Notes under the pieces: model-generated | Database searches by the model: none | The model's input: only the letters and a program-made list of their open reading frames with translations | What the model was told of the DNA's origin: nothing | Position numbers and translations under genes: made by a program | Part shown: positions 48,001 to 61,000 of the stretch, in pieces | Layout of the letters: every line of letters starts with the position of its first letter | How positions within the stretch are numbered: the first letter of the stretch is position 1 | Assembly: GCF_014633365.1 (NCBI RefSeq) | Contig: NC_068346.1 | Location: 13,971,030 to 14,035,029, forward strand | Direction: 5' to 3' | DNA from: Diospyros lotus | Taxonomy: Eukaryota; Streptophyta; Magnoliopsida; Ericales; Ebenaceae | Length of the DNA: 64,000 nucleotides

Positions 48001-51000
48001 TTGAAGCAAGTGGATCTCCTTGAATAGACCTTGCAGCCAAATAGCCTCCTTGAAGGCATCAGTCACAGCAACATATTTAGCCTCGGTGGTGGACAAAGCC
48101 ACCAGAGGCTGAAGTTGGGATTTCCAACTGATACAATTTCCACCCAAGGTGAAAAAGTATGCAGTTGTTGACTTTCTTGAGTCCCTATCACCTGCAAAGT
48201 CAGAATCTACATATCCCACAAGATCAAGAGTATCAAATCTTCTTTTATAACACAAGCCAATGTCTACAGTTCCATTAATATATCTTAACATATATTTCAA
48301 TGCATCCCAATGAGTTTTCCCAGGATTTGACATGTATCTACTAAGTAGAGATATTGAATATGCAAGATCAGGCCTAATACTAATCATTGAATACATAACA
48401 GTTCCGATTGCATTGGCATAGGGGATATTTTCCATTTTAACTAATTCTGAATTAGTTGTAGGACATTGAGATTTAGATAGAGCAAAGTGTCCAGCTAAGG
48501 GAACTCCTACAGTCTTGCAGTTATGCATACCAAACCTTTGAATAGCTTTAATAAGATAGTTATGTTGGTGAATTTTCAAAGATGATTTGCTTCTATCTCT
48601 CTCTATTGTCATTCCTAGAATTTTCCTAGCAGGCCCTAGATCCTTCATATCAAAATTAGTGTTTAGCATTAACTTTAATTCACTAATTTTATCTTTAGAC
48701 TTACTGATTATCAGGATATCATCTACATACATCAGTAGATAAATAGGGATATCAGAGAGAATAAAATAAAAGCAATTATCATATTGATTTCTTATAAAAT
48801 CAATCTCTAAAACAAAACTATCAAACTTTTTATACCATTGTCTTGGAGATTGTTTTAAGCCATACAAAGATTTTTTCAGTAAGCATACATGGTCAGGATG
48901 AGTAGGATTAATATAACCAGTTGGCTGAACCATATAAATGCATTCATCAAGGTCACCATGCAGGAAGGCTGTTTTTACATCTAATTGTTCTAATTCTAAA
49001 TCAAATTGAACAACAACAGCAAGTATCATGCGGATGGTCTTAAATTTGACTACTGGTGAAAAAATTTCATTATAGTCTATACCCTCCCTTTGAGTAAAGC
49101 CCTTAGCAACTAATCTAGCTTTGTATCTAAGTGGATCAGTGGGAGACATACCTTCTTTTAATTTGAACAGCCATTTGCACTGGATCAGTTTCTGTTTCTC
49201 AGGTTTGGGGACTAAGGTCCAGGTGTCGTTTACCTTGAGGGAGTTCATTTCCTCATCCATAGCTTGTCGCCTTTAACATAGTCTTTGGAGTTGATAGCTT
49301 CCTCATATGAGGTTGGCTCACTGCTCCTCAATTCCTTTCCAGCAATTAAAGCACAGTACACTAGGTCAGAGTAGGCATACCTTGCAAGGGGTCTGGAGAC
49401 CCTCCTGCTCCTATCACGGGCTAGCTGATAGCCACTAAGATCTTGAGGTGAGCTATGATGCTCCACCTCAATCTTAGGTTCACTCTCTTGTTCCTCTTGA
49501 TCATCATCATGATCAGAGGTACTTTCATCATGAGACATAGGCAGGGTAGTATTCGGTTGATTTTGATCAGGTGAGGCTGGAGTAGCTGGCAGGTCATTAC
49601 TTCCTGCTGGTTGCTCCACCTCAATGTGAGACCCCCCTAACACAGCAAAGTCATCTAGGTTTTCCTGGGTGCTTGTTTCTTTTAGGTTGTTGGTTTTACA
49701 AGGGAAAACATTTTCATTAAAGATAACATCTCTACTGATTATAATTTTAACTCCAGCAGATTCCCTATCCCATAACCTATATCCCTTGGTACCTTCTTGG
49801 TACCCAACAAACACACATTTGATAGACCTAGGTTCAAGTTTACCTTCAGATTTATGAGCATAGGCTTCACAGCCAAATAGCCTTAAGTAATTAAAATTTA
49901 GTTTCCTACCAGTCCAAGTTTCCTCAGGGCATTTTAAATTTAGAGCAGTAGAAGGACTTCTATTTATCAAATGAGGTGCAGTGGATAGAGCCTCACCCAA
50001 AAATGACTTAGACATATTAGATGTGAATAATAGGTACCTAACTTTTTCAAGTAAGGTTCTGTTCATCCGTTCGGCTACCCCATTTTGTTGGGGAGTGTTC
50101 CTAATTGTTCTATGTCTAAGTATACCATGATCATTACAAAAAGTATCAAAGGCTCTACTGCAGAACTCAAGGCCATTGTCAGTCCTAAGGGTTTTAATTT
50201 TCCTATCTATTTGATTTTCTACCATTGTTTTCCAGGTTTTAAACTTCTCTAGGGTCTGGTCTTTTGATTTTAATAAAAATACCCATACATTTCGAGTAAA
50301 ATCATCCACAATAGATAGAAAATACCTGTTGCCTCCAAAGGTGGGGACCTGAGAAGGCCCCCATAGGTCAGCATGAAGATATTCCAGGCATGCCTTCGCC
50401 AGGTGAGTTCCTTTATGGAAACTCAACCTGTGTTGCTTGTCTAGAACACATGGCTCACAGAAATCGAGGGACCCAACAGGCACTGTTCCAAGGTAGCCTT
50501 GGTTTGACAGTGCTTGAAGACCTTTCAGGCTCATATGGCCAAGTCTCAAGTGCCATGTATCTGTCTTATCAGTATTAGCTATGCAGGCAGAATGTATGTT
50601 AACAAGGGAAGAGTAACAACCATTTAAAATGTACAAGCCATTTTTCTTAGTACTTGACAAAATAAGATTATCATCTTTAAAAACATGTAGGAAATAATTT
50701 TCAGCTCTATATGAATAACCTAACTCATCAAGTGTGCCAAGAGATATTAGATTTCTTTTTAATCCTGGTACATACCTTACATCAGTTAACATTCTAATTT
50801 TATTGTCATGCAATTTTAAGGATATGCTACCTATACCTTGGATACTACACGACTGATTATTACCCATGTATACAGTACTAGTTTCCCTCTGATTAAAATT
50901 TTGAAACCATTCTCTATTTGGGCACATATGAAAAGAGCAACCAAAATCCATTACCCATTCATGTTCAGCAGATAAATGAGAGATATTAAGAACTTCAGCT

Positions 51001-54000
51001 AAACAGTTAGAGGTTCCTGCATTTACATTTGTATTTTCCCTTTGTTTTTGTTTTTTAATATAATCATAGCAATACTTCTTAATGTGACCTTCTTTTCCAC
51101 AGTGATAACACTTCCATTTTTGTTTACCCTTCTTGTCCTTTTTCTTACCTTTTTGCCCTGACCCGTTAATGTGATCATTGTTACTGGTAAAAGATTTTTT
51201 CTCATTCTTACTCTTTACAAACAGGTTATTTCTAGACCTTTTAGATGTTCCTAGTTCTAGTTCCCTAGCTTTAATACCCGAGATAACAAGATCCAAACTA
51301 GGAACAATGCCAGTATACCTTAATGCATGCTTTACTACATCATAGTCATCAGGTAAAGAATTTAACAGAATCATAGCTTCACTTGTGTCTCCTAATGCTT
51401 GATCAGTACCTCTAAGTAATAATGCAAGTCTAGTGAATTCATCTATGTTTTCATCCATTGACTTAGATGTATTCATTTTGAAATTGAATAACATGCCTTT
51501 CAAGTATACTGGATTAGGTGCAGACATTACAGAGTATAAAGAATCTAATTTATTCCATAAATCAGTAGGAGTAGACATACCATCTACCTTGCGTATGACT
51601 GTGTCACCAAGGTGAAGAAAAATGAGGTTAAATGCCTCTTCTCTTATCTCCTCTGTTCTTGCAAGCTGATCAGGTGACCATTTTCGATCATCTACTTCTA
51701 GTGCTATCAGCACCTTATGATGAGAGAGTAGGACTCTCATTTTCTTTTTCCAGCTGCCAAAATCTCCTTTGCCATCAAATGTTCCGATTTCAAATCGGGT
51801 AGACATCATCTTCGCCTTGCACGAAGGTATCTTAAAGTGGCTCTAGACTCTTACTGAGACACACACAGCAAACAACCGTCTGACTTGATTCTCAGAAAAC
51901 CCTAAATGGACAGAGACCACAAAATTGACGATAACCCTAGATTTGAAACCGATAGACTCTGAGAGTATTCAAACCCTAACCAGTGCTATCAAAGATAAGG
52001 TCTCTGATATCACTTGTTGTGCGAGAGAAGCACAATAAAGGCTCACAAACACAAACCCCAGAAAATATAAACTTTCGATAGGACTGGAAAATTAAAGAAC
52101 TCCCAACACAATCATGGCAAACATGTAGAAGATTCACGAAACAGAAACATAAACAACCAAAAAAATAAATAACGCAAAGGGGGCACAGATTTTTACCGTG
52201 GTTCACCCAAAATGGGCTACGTTCACGTTGAGCTCAAGCGAGAAGAGCTCACTGCACTATGAAGGTGAGGATTACACCGATTCACAACATCATACAAGGT
52301 TCTTTGTACATCACTAGCTTGCGAACAAAAACGGACCCAATGACCACAAAATCAAGATCACAGGTCAACCTATCAAGCTAGTGAACGAAGAGAATATATA
52401 GAGCATATACAGAGGATAAAAATGGAGACGAAAAGAATTACACAGAACCCTCACTCAGAGGGAACCCTCCCGAACCCTCGGCCAAGAGACAAACGCACAA
52501 TGAAACCCTAACCCCCCTTTTTACTCTCACCTTTTCGTCTGCTGGTTCACATCCCGAGGAGCAAATAAAAGCAACGATTGAAGGCTGAGATTGCTCCTCA
52601 TAAAGTATGCACAGAAGGCTGAGATTCAATCGTTCATCACGATTGATTATTCCAACAGAATTGATCAGTGGTAGGGAAAGCAATCGGGCAGGAGGATAAT
52701 CGGACGCAATCAAGGAAGGGAAGGATGGTGCCACGTGTTACCATCCAGTAGGGTCAAATGGCAGCCTGCGGTTGCCACACGAGGCTTACCCATCCGCTTA
52801 AGAAGAACGACACCGTTTGGTGCTTCACCTTTAACAGGCTGTTTCAGAATGCAGCCCTTTTCTTGTATCTATTTCTCAAAATTTAAAAAAAAAAAAAAAT
52901 TAAACATGATATTTATTCAAATTTTATTTATTTTATCTAATGATTAAATTTTAAACATAAGATATAACAGTTTTATAGAAGATATGGCCATGGGTAGAGA
53001 TAGATGGAGGTCTAAAATTCATGTAGCTGAGCCCACCTATTGGGATTAAGGCTTGTGATTGTTGTTGTATTGTTGATTAAATATCTACCACAATTTATTT
53101 TAGTATTGGCAAAAGTAGTCTTAACATAAAAAAAAATCACTTTATGCTGTTTTTTCTTCTTTTTTGGCTAACTAGCACCCGTAGTAGAATTCTAAATTTG
53201 AGTTTAGGGATGGCAATGGCTCCCCCAACGGGTCCTCAATTACCCATTTAAAATTAAAACAAGAATAAAAATTGAGATATAAGCATTAGGCTTATTTGAA
53301 AATTTGTTAAAACAAGTATATAAATGGGTAAATGACCTGTTGCCATCCCTACCAACTAGGCCGGCCAATCATTCTTCTTTTTCTTTTTATTTCTTCTTTC
53401 TTTTTCCTCACCCTTGTCACTGGACCCAATTATAGGTTTGCCACCTAGATTTGGTGTTGCCATGTTGGTGAAGAAAAAAGAAAAAGAAAAAGAAAGGAGA
53501 AAAATGAGGAAAAGAAGTAGAGAAATTTAGAAATAGAGAGAAAAATAAGTAGAAAAGAAACAAAAAGAAAAGGAGACAGGGGGCTTCATTGGATGGTAGT
53601 TGGATATTGTAGAAGAAATGTTTGTGTTTGTTGCAGCAGTGGGAAGGCTGAAGAAAACAAATGGAATGGGAAAAATGAACACACACCCTTGAATGTGTTA
53701 ATTTTTTCAATAATTTCCAAAAGGTGGCTCGTTTCTTTTTGGGTAAATTACACTAAGCACCCTTGAGGTTTGATAAAAAGATCAACACCCTTGACATTTG
53801 AGAATGATAGAGACCTCCACTAACTTTACAACTCTAGCTATACTTCCCCCCCTACCGTTACTTAACAGATGTTAAAGATTTTAATATGACGAAAATGCTC
53901 TCACATTTTCTCTCCCTTGACATTTGAGAATGACAGAGACCTCCATTAACTTTACAACTCTAGCTACACTTACCCCCCTCCACCGTTAGTTAATAGATGT

Positions 54001-54144
54001 TAAAGATTTTAATATGATGAAAATGCTCTCACATTTTCTCTCCCCACCCCTCTTTTCTCCTTGTATGGCAAACTAGCCAGAATTCAGCTGTCTTTTGGTC
54101 TCTCTCTCTCTCTCAGCAGTTCAGCATGGTTTAGCCATTTCTGA

Positions 54145-54187
<43 letters not shown>

Positions 54188-55027
54188 AGCTGTTGGATTT
54201 TGGCTAGTTTGTTGCGCAAAGGATGAGGATAAAGAAAGAGGGAGTGAAAATGCAAAGGTATTTTAATCATATTAATAATTTTAACAGTGATAGGGGGAAA
54301 GTGTAGCTGGAGTTGTAAAGTCAAGGGAGATCATTGTCATTTCTCAAATGTCAGGGGTGTTTGTATCTTTTCCCGGACCTTAGGGGTGCTGAGTGCAATT
54401 TGCCCTTTATTTTTTAACTGAAATCAGACAATCAAAACCATTTTCTGTTTTTGTCTTCAGAATTATATAAATGAAATATGAAAAATCAAAACAGAAGGCC
54501 TGAATTATGTAAATGAAATATGAAAAATGAAAACAGAAGGCCTGCCAAACAGGCCCTTCCACTTCCAATCTTGAGGTGTTTAGATATCTGTCTAAAAGAT
54601 GGATATGGGTAATGTAGACATATTGTGCACCGTTAAGTGTAATGTGGATCAATTCAGCAAAAAATTAAAAAAATATATAATGAGGATTATTTAACAATTG
54701 AGCTAAGATGATATTATCTAGAAATATTCTCAAAATTAAATGGAAGCAGAGGCAAGATCAGATTTTCCACAGAAATTTTTTCTTTATTATTGGATGTGAA
54801 TTTTTTATTTTTTTACTTAAAAAAGTTGTTATATTAGAGGACCAAAGTGTTTACTTTGGGTGTATTTCTTATGTATGAATCCTTGCCCTCACCTTTATCA
54901 TATTTGGTGGACATGGGTATGCATGGGAATGGGGATCCATCTAACATTAAAAATGACATTATAGCATAAAAGTAGCAGTCAAGGAGAGGTCAGCATTGTA
55001 CAAAAGTATGCAAGCTCACTTTGTATA

Positions 55028-55078
<51 letters not shown>

Positions 55079-58000
55079 GTGTGTTTTTTTTGGGGGGGGG
55101 GGGGGGGGGGAGGGTGGAAATTTTGTTGAATCTTAGGGGACTTGCAGGGTGGGGTTCTACCTCTGTTTGTGCTTGATGATTATTTCTTTTGGCATTACAT
55201 TTGTTGTTTGAAATTTACCTAGCAGTTTCTTTTTTACAGAATTTGAAATTTGCATTCTGTGTTCTCCTAAATTTGCCACTTGTTCTTTGATATTTCAGGA
55301 GACGTTTACCACCTATTAGATCATATATTTTTCTTCCCTCCATCCTCTTTCCCTGGATTGCTGGAGCTGCATGTAAGATGACTCTAGTTGGTCTTTTGTT
55401 GGAAATCAATTTTGTTGGATTAAGATTGTGGCCCGCTAAATATTTAGAATATGTCAAGTTGTTTTTCCGGGGGGTGGGGGGCAGTGCAAATAAAAACTCA
55501 TGTCAGCTTGCTTTTTCTTGGCCTCTTAATATTTCTTATAGTATGCTTAGAAGCAAACAATATAAATACTCCTTATGACATTGGTTAATCCAGTTGATTG
55601 TCACATTGAATATGCAAAATTTTTCTTTGTATTTTTCCATTTTTTGCATGTTTCACCTTAGACTGACCATGGGTTGGATAATTACGGTATAGCTAACTTT
55701 CCTATCTGTGAGATTCTTCACAAATTCGTACTGCAACTGTAGAGATATACAGTTAATCCAATTTTGGTTCTATGCAATCTTTCTGGTGGTAAGCAAATAT
55801 TTCAGAAAATAACTTAGATCAATTTCTGACTTTCACAAAGATGTCACATTGTTTATTCTTCAAGGTCCTATCCCTATTGAATTAGTAAATTGGACCTTCA
55901 GGCCTCAGGTTCTTGATCAAACAGAAGGTTTATGTAAGGGTGTTCCCAGAGTTTGTGTATGTCCATGTGGATCAAACTATATGGTTTAGGGTTAAAATTA
56001 AGATATTGGTGGAAAGAACCACTGTTTAGGTCTTATGTTACAATGTTTACATTCTCAACATCACTAAGCATAGAACTCTCCTTTTTTTAGTTATCCTGTA
56101 TGGTCTAATTTTGTCCAATCTGTATGACTTGACATGCTACTTGCTTGTATCTGTTATATAGATGATTCATCCACCTATCCATTAGATTTTTATAGCCAAT
56201 CTTTTGTTTTTTTTTTTCCTCTTCTGTGTTCTGTTATATAGTTTTTCAAGGTGATTGCTTGTTGTGATGGAGTTTCTTTGCTATAGTTCTTCACATGAAA
56301 AAGCCTCTAAACCATCGATGCCACTTGAGGGTTCAATGGACTATCCCAGTTGTTTGCTTTCATGCACTGTATGTTGCTGCTTTGGTTGGTTTCACGGGAG
56401 CCATTCGTCACATAGAGTTTAGGTTTCATGAACTCAGAGACCTATGGCGTGGTATATTTGTCTCCACTTCTTCCATTGGTATGTACTGTTACATTCTTCA
56501 CGCTGTATCTCCTGTGTGTTGGAAACATGATAATTCCCTTTTTACTGTTAGTCCAGAAAAATTCATATGAAATAACCAGAAGAGGGTCAGCACTAGGAGG
56601 GAGCAGTCCAAAAAGAGAGCATATTCACACTCTTTTTCAATTTATTAGTTCCCTATTTTCTCGTTGAACATATTATAGAATGACGAGATTATTGTTTTTC
56701 TATTAAATATTCTCAAATTTAGTAACTTTCTTGTTATATGTATAAAATAAACTGTATGTATTAAACCACAAGTGTACAGTACAAGCATATATATATACAT
56801 ACATGTACTTAAAAATAAATACACTAGTACCCCTTTACTTATTTTATTTAATACTCCCCCTCAAGGTGGAGCATATATATTGAGCATGCCCAGTTTGGTA
56901 CAAATATAATTCACACGAGACCCTCTAAGCGACTTGGTGAGTAAATCAGTCAGTTGATCGTTGGAACCCACATATGTTGTAACTATATCCCCAAAGAGCA
57001 CATTTTCTCTAATAAAATGGCAATCAATTTCAATATGCTTGGTTCTCTTATGGAATATAGGATTAGAAGCAATATGCATTGCAGCCTGATTGTCACAAAC
57101 CAATTGCATAAACTTAACCTGCGTAACTCCTAACTCCTAAATTAATTGTTTCAACCACACTAGATCACATGTTGTTACGGCCATTGTCCTGTATTCAGCC
57201 TCTGCACTGGATTTGGCGATAACAGTTTGTTTCTTACTTTTCCAAGAGACTAGGTTTCCACCCACAAATACACAGTATCCAGATATGGATCTCCTGTCAC
57301 TAGGTGATCCTGCCCAATCAGCATCCGTATATCCCAAAATTTGACTGTGCCCATGATTTTGATACAATATACCCCGACCAGGGGTAGCCTTAATATACTG
57401 AAGAATACGGATCATTGCATCCCAGTGACTGTTACAAGGTGAATTCAAGAACTGACTTACCACACTCATAGCAAATGAAATATCAGGACGAGTGACTGTG
57501 AGGTAATTAAGTTTCCCAACTAGCCGACGGTAGCGCCCAGGATCAGAAAGAGGCTCCCCTGTCTCGGTAACAGCTTGATATTTGGATTCATAGGGGTATC
57601 AGTAGGCTTACATCCAAGCAATCTTGTCTCCTCTAGCATATCTAAGGCATACTTCCTCTGAGAAATAGATGCCTTGCTTTGACCGAGCTACCTCAATACC
57701 TAAAAAATATCTCAAAGAACCCAGATCCTTAGCCTGAAACTATTGGTGAAGATGTGCCTTCAATTCAGTGATACAAACATCATCATCCCCTATAAGTACT
57801 ATATCATCAACATACACCACTAGAAGAATGTGGCGGCCAGACTGAGAACGATAAAAAACAGAATGATCAGCTTCACTCCGAGTTAACCCAAACTTAAGAA
57901 CAACTGAACTAAATCGACCAAACCAAGCTCGAGGAGACTGTTTTAAACCGTATAAAGATTTTCGAAGGCGACACACTAGCCCAGACTCCCCCTGAGCAAC

Positions 58001-61000
58001 AAAGCTAGGACGTTGCTCCATATACACCTCCTCCTGTAAATCGCCATGGAGAGAGGCATTTTTTATGTCCAGTTGATGAAGAGGCCAGTGAAACATAGCA
58101 ACAAGGGACAAAAAAAGGCGAACAGAGGAGATCTTAGAAATAGGAGAAAATGTATCTCCATAATCAAGACCAAAAACCTGAGTGTATCATTTGGCAACAA
58201 GACGAGCCTTAAGACGATCAATCCTGCCATTAGGGCCAACTTTAACAGTGTAAACCTAGCGACAACCAACAGTAGACTTACCCTTGGGAAGAGGTACTAA
58301 GTCCCAAGTCCCGGTGGAATGTAAAGCAAACATTTCTTCAACCATAGCAGCCCGCCACCTTGGATGGGAAAGAGCTTCGAGAACAAATTTAGGAGGAGAG
58401 ACAGAAAATAAAGAAGAAACAAAAGCAGAATATCCAGGGGACAAAGAATCATAGCTAACAAAAGGGGAAATAGGATGGCGAGTACCTTTACGAAGAGCAA
58501 TAGGTAAGTTAAGATCAAAAGTTGAAGGTGACGGACTAGAGGAGGAAGAACGAATCGGCACAGGGGATGAGTCAGGAGATGGCTCTCGCGGACTAGTGAC
58601 GACAGTCGGTGCTGGTTGGGCCACGAGTTGTGGACGCCTTTGATAGACCTGAAGATCGGGTGATCAAGGCGAGAGGCAAAGGATGGTGGAGATGGTGAAG
58701 ACATTGGAGATGGAGATGATGTAAGGTCAAGAAAAGGGACAGGCAAAGGTAACACAGTAGACACAGAATCAGAGATCGTAGATGAAGAAGGGAAATAAAG
58801 AGATGACTCAAAGAAGGTAACATCCGCTAAAACAAAATATCGAGTTAATTGAGGAGAGTAGCAATGATATCCCTTCTGAAGGCAGGAATAATCCAAAAAA
58901 ACACATTTGACAGAACGAGCAGATAACTTATCACGACCTGGGGCAAGATGGTGAACAAAGCACATACTCCTAAAGATACGAGGAGGAAGAGAATATAAGT
59001 CAACTCGAGAAAAAAGAATGGAATGAGGAATTTGGTCATTAAGGACAGAAGATGGCATGCGGTTAATTAAGTAACATGCAGTTAAGACAGTATCACTCCA
59101 GTATTGAAGTGGAACATACATATGAAGAAGTGTGCGGGCTGTCTCAATTAAATGACGATTCTTGCGTTCAGCTACCCCATTTTGTTGTGGGGTTCTAGGA
59201 CACGAAGTCTGGTGAAGAATCCCATTGGATGTCATATAAGATCTAAATGGGAGAGACAAATATTCAAGAGCATTATCACTACGAAGAACACGGATAGGCA
59301 AATTAAACTGTGTTCTAATTTCAGCACAAAATGTAGTGAAGACTGAAAATAACTCTGAACGCGTTTTCATTAAATATAACCATGTAGTCTGAGAGAAATC
59401 ATCAATAGATATTACAAAATAACCAAAACCATCTTGTGAACTGACACGACTGGGACCCCATACATCTGAATGGACTATTGAAAAATGAGAACTAGCACAT
59501 TTATTGACTCTACTTGGGAAAGAACTACTACTATGTTTCCCAAGTTGACAAGACTCACACTCTAGAGAAGAAATACTAGAGAGACTGGGAACCATCTTCT
59601 TGAGATTGGGAAGAGATGGGTGCCCCAGTCGACAATGGACTTGTAGTGGAGAAGTTGTAGTCGTGCACGCCACTAAAGAAGCAGGGAGAGACAGATAGTA
59701 GAGACCGTGAGACTCAAGCCTCGTGCCAATCATCCGTCCAGTCCTCCAATCCTGCACAAGAACAGAATCAGACAAAAAAGTTATAGAGCAATTAAGATTA
59801 CGAGTGAGTTGACTGACAAAGAGAAAATTAAAGGTACATTGTGGTAAATGTAAAACAGATGATAATGGTAAAGTAGGAAGAGGTAATGCGGTACCAATAC
59901 CCGTGACTGAGGCTTGAGAGCCATCAACCCATGTAACAGGAGGTAGAGACTGCGAAGTTTGAACACGAGATAGGAGAGAACGATTACCAGACATGTGATT
60001 GGTGGCACCAGAGTCGAAGATTCATGGGCTAAGAGAAGATGAAGACTTAGTAAAGTAGGCAGTATGGTTACCAGTGTCAGCAAAGGATGTGACAGGTGAA
60101 GTAGCCTGTTGTGTCGTCCGGAACTGAAGAAACTGAGCATACTCCCCCTTGGAGATAGTCACTGGTGAGGAATCACTAGGTGTGATAGATGCCTGACCCT
60201 TTGAAGCACCGACAACCATGTTAACAGTACTGGCTACATGAGGTGGACGACCATGTAGGTGATAGCAAGTCTCTCGAGTGTGACCAAGACGATTACAATA
60301 GGAACACTAGGGCCGAGAACGACCACCACCCTAACGACCACCACGATTAGTCGGGGTCGTAACAAGGGCGGAATGATCTCTAAGTACGGACATGCCACAA
60401 TCAACAGCAGTAAAAGAAGAGGCTCTAAGTAGCCTGGCAAATACCTCAATCAGAGGAGGGAGAGAAGCACTGCTGAGAATCTGTGTTTTAATTGAGTCAA
60501 GCTTCAGTCGAATTCCATGAACACAGAGGATAGTAAACATTTGATCACGTTGTTACTGTTGTTTCTTGATATTAGTATCAAAGGGCAGTAACTCGTTAAA
60601 GTCGGTAATAGAAGCTTGAAGCTTACCCAAATATATGGTCATATCTAAACCAATCTGTTGTAAATTGAACAAAGCACCAATCACATCATAAATATGAGTG
60701 ATATCATTAGTATACAGCTCACGAGCTTGAGTTCATAGGGCACTACACTCCCAAAGAGGTCGAAATATAAGCATCAAGGTCGGCTCAATGGTTTGCCACA
60801 ATAAACTCAATAACTGGGCATCCACTTTCCGCCAAAGAGGTTGATCGCCCTCAGGAACAGTTGAAATAGTCTTTGATAAATGATCCTCAAGGCCTTGGCC
60901 AAGAAACCAAATTTCAACTGCAGATGACTAAGCGGAATAATTCTGTCCACTCAACTTATTCGTGGTAATAATTGGTGTGCCTGAAAAATGGGGAATGGTC

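Larger units (their letters stand above)
46852..52836 (-). mobile_element. Young Ty1/copia element in RGS1 intron 4, antisense
   Basis: A 5985-bp element with perfect target duplication ggctg (46847-46851 and 52837-52841) and two LTRs, 46852-47662 and 52015-52836. By eye the LTRs differ by about twenty substitutions and one 11-bp indel. A primer site like that of Met-tRNA (complement at 52001-52012) and a purine tract (complement at 47663-47676) are present. On the minus strand it encodes gag-pol in two overlapping frames, broken by one frameshift. It lies antisense to RGS1 between exons 4 and 5. Confidence 0.95.

Noticed and set aside
49669..50578. Plus-strand frames inside the intron 4 copia element
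   Set aside because: Antisense shadows of gag-pol.
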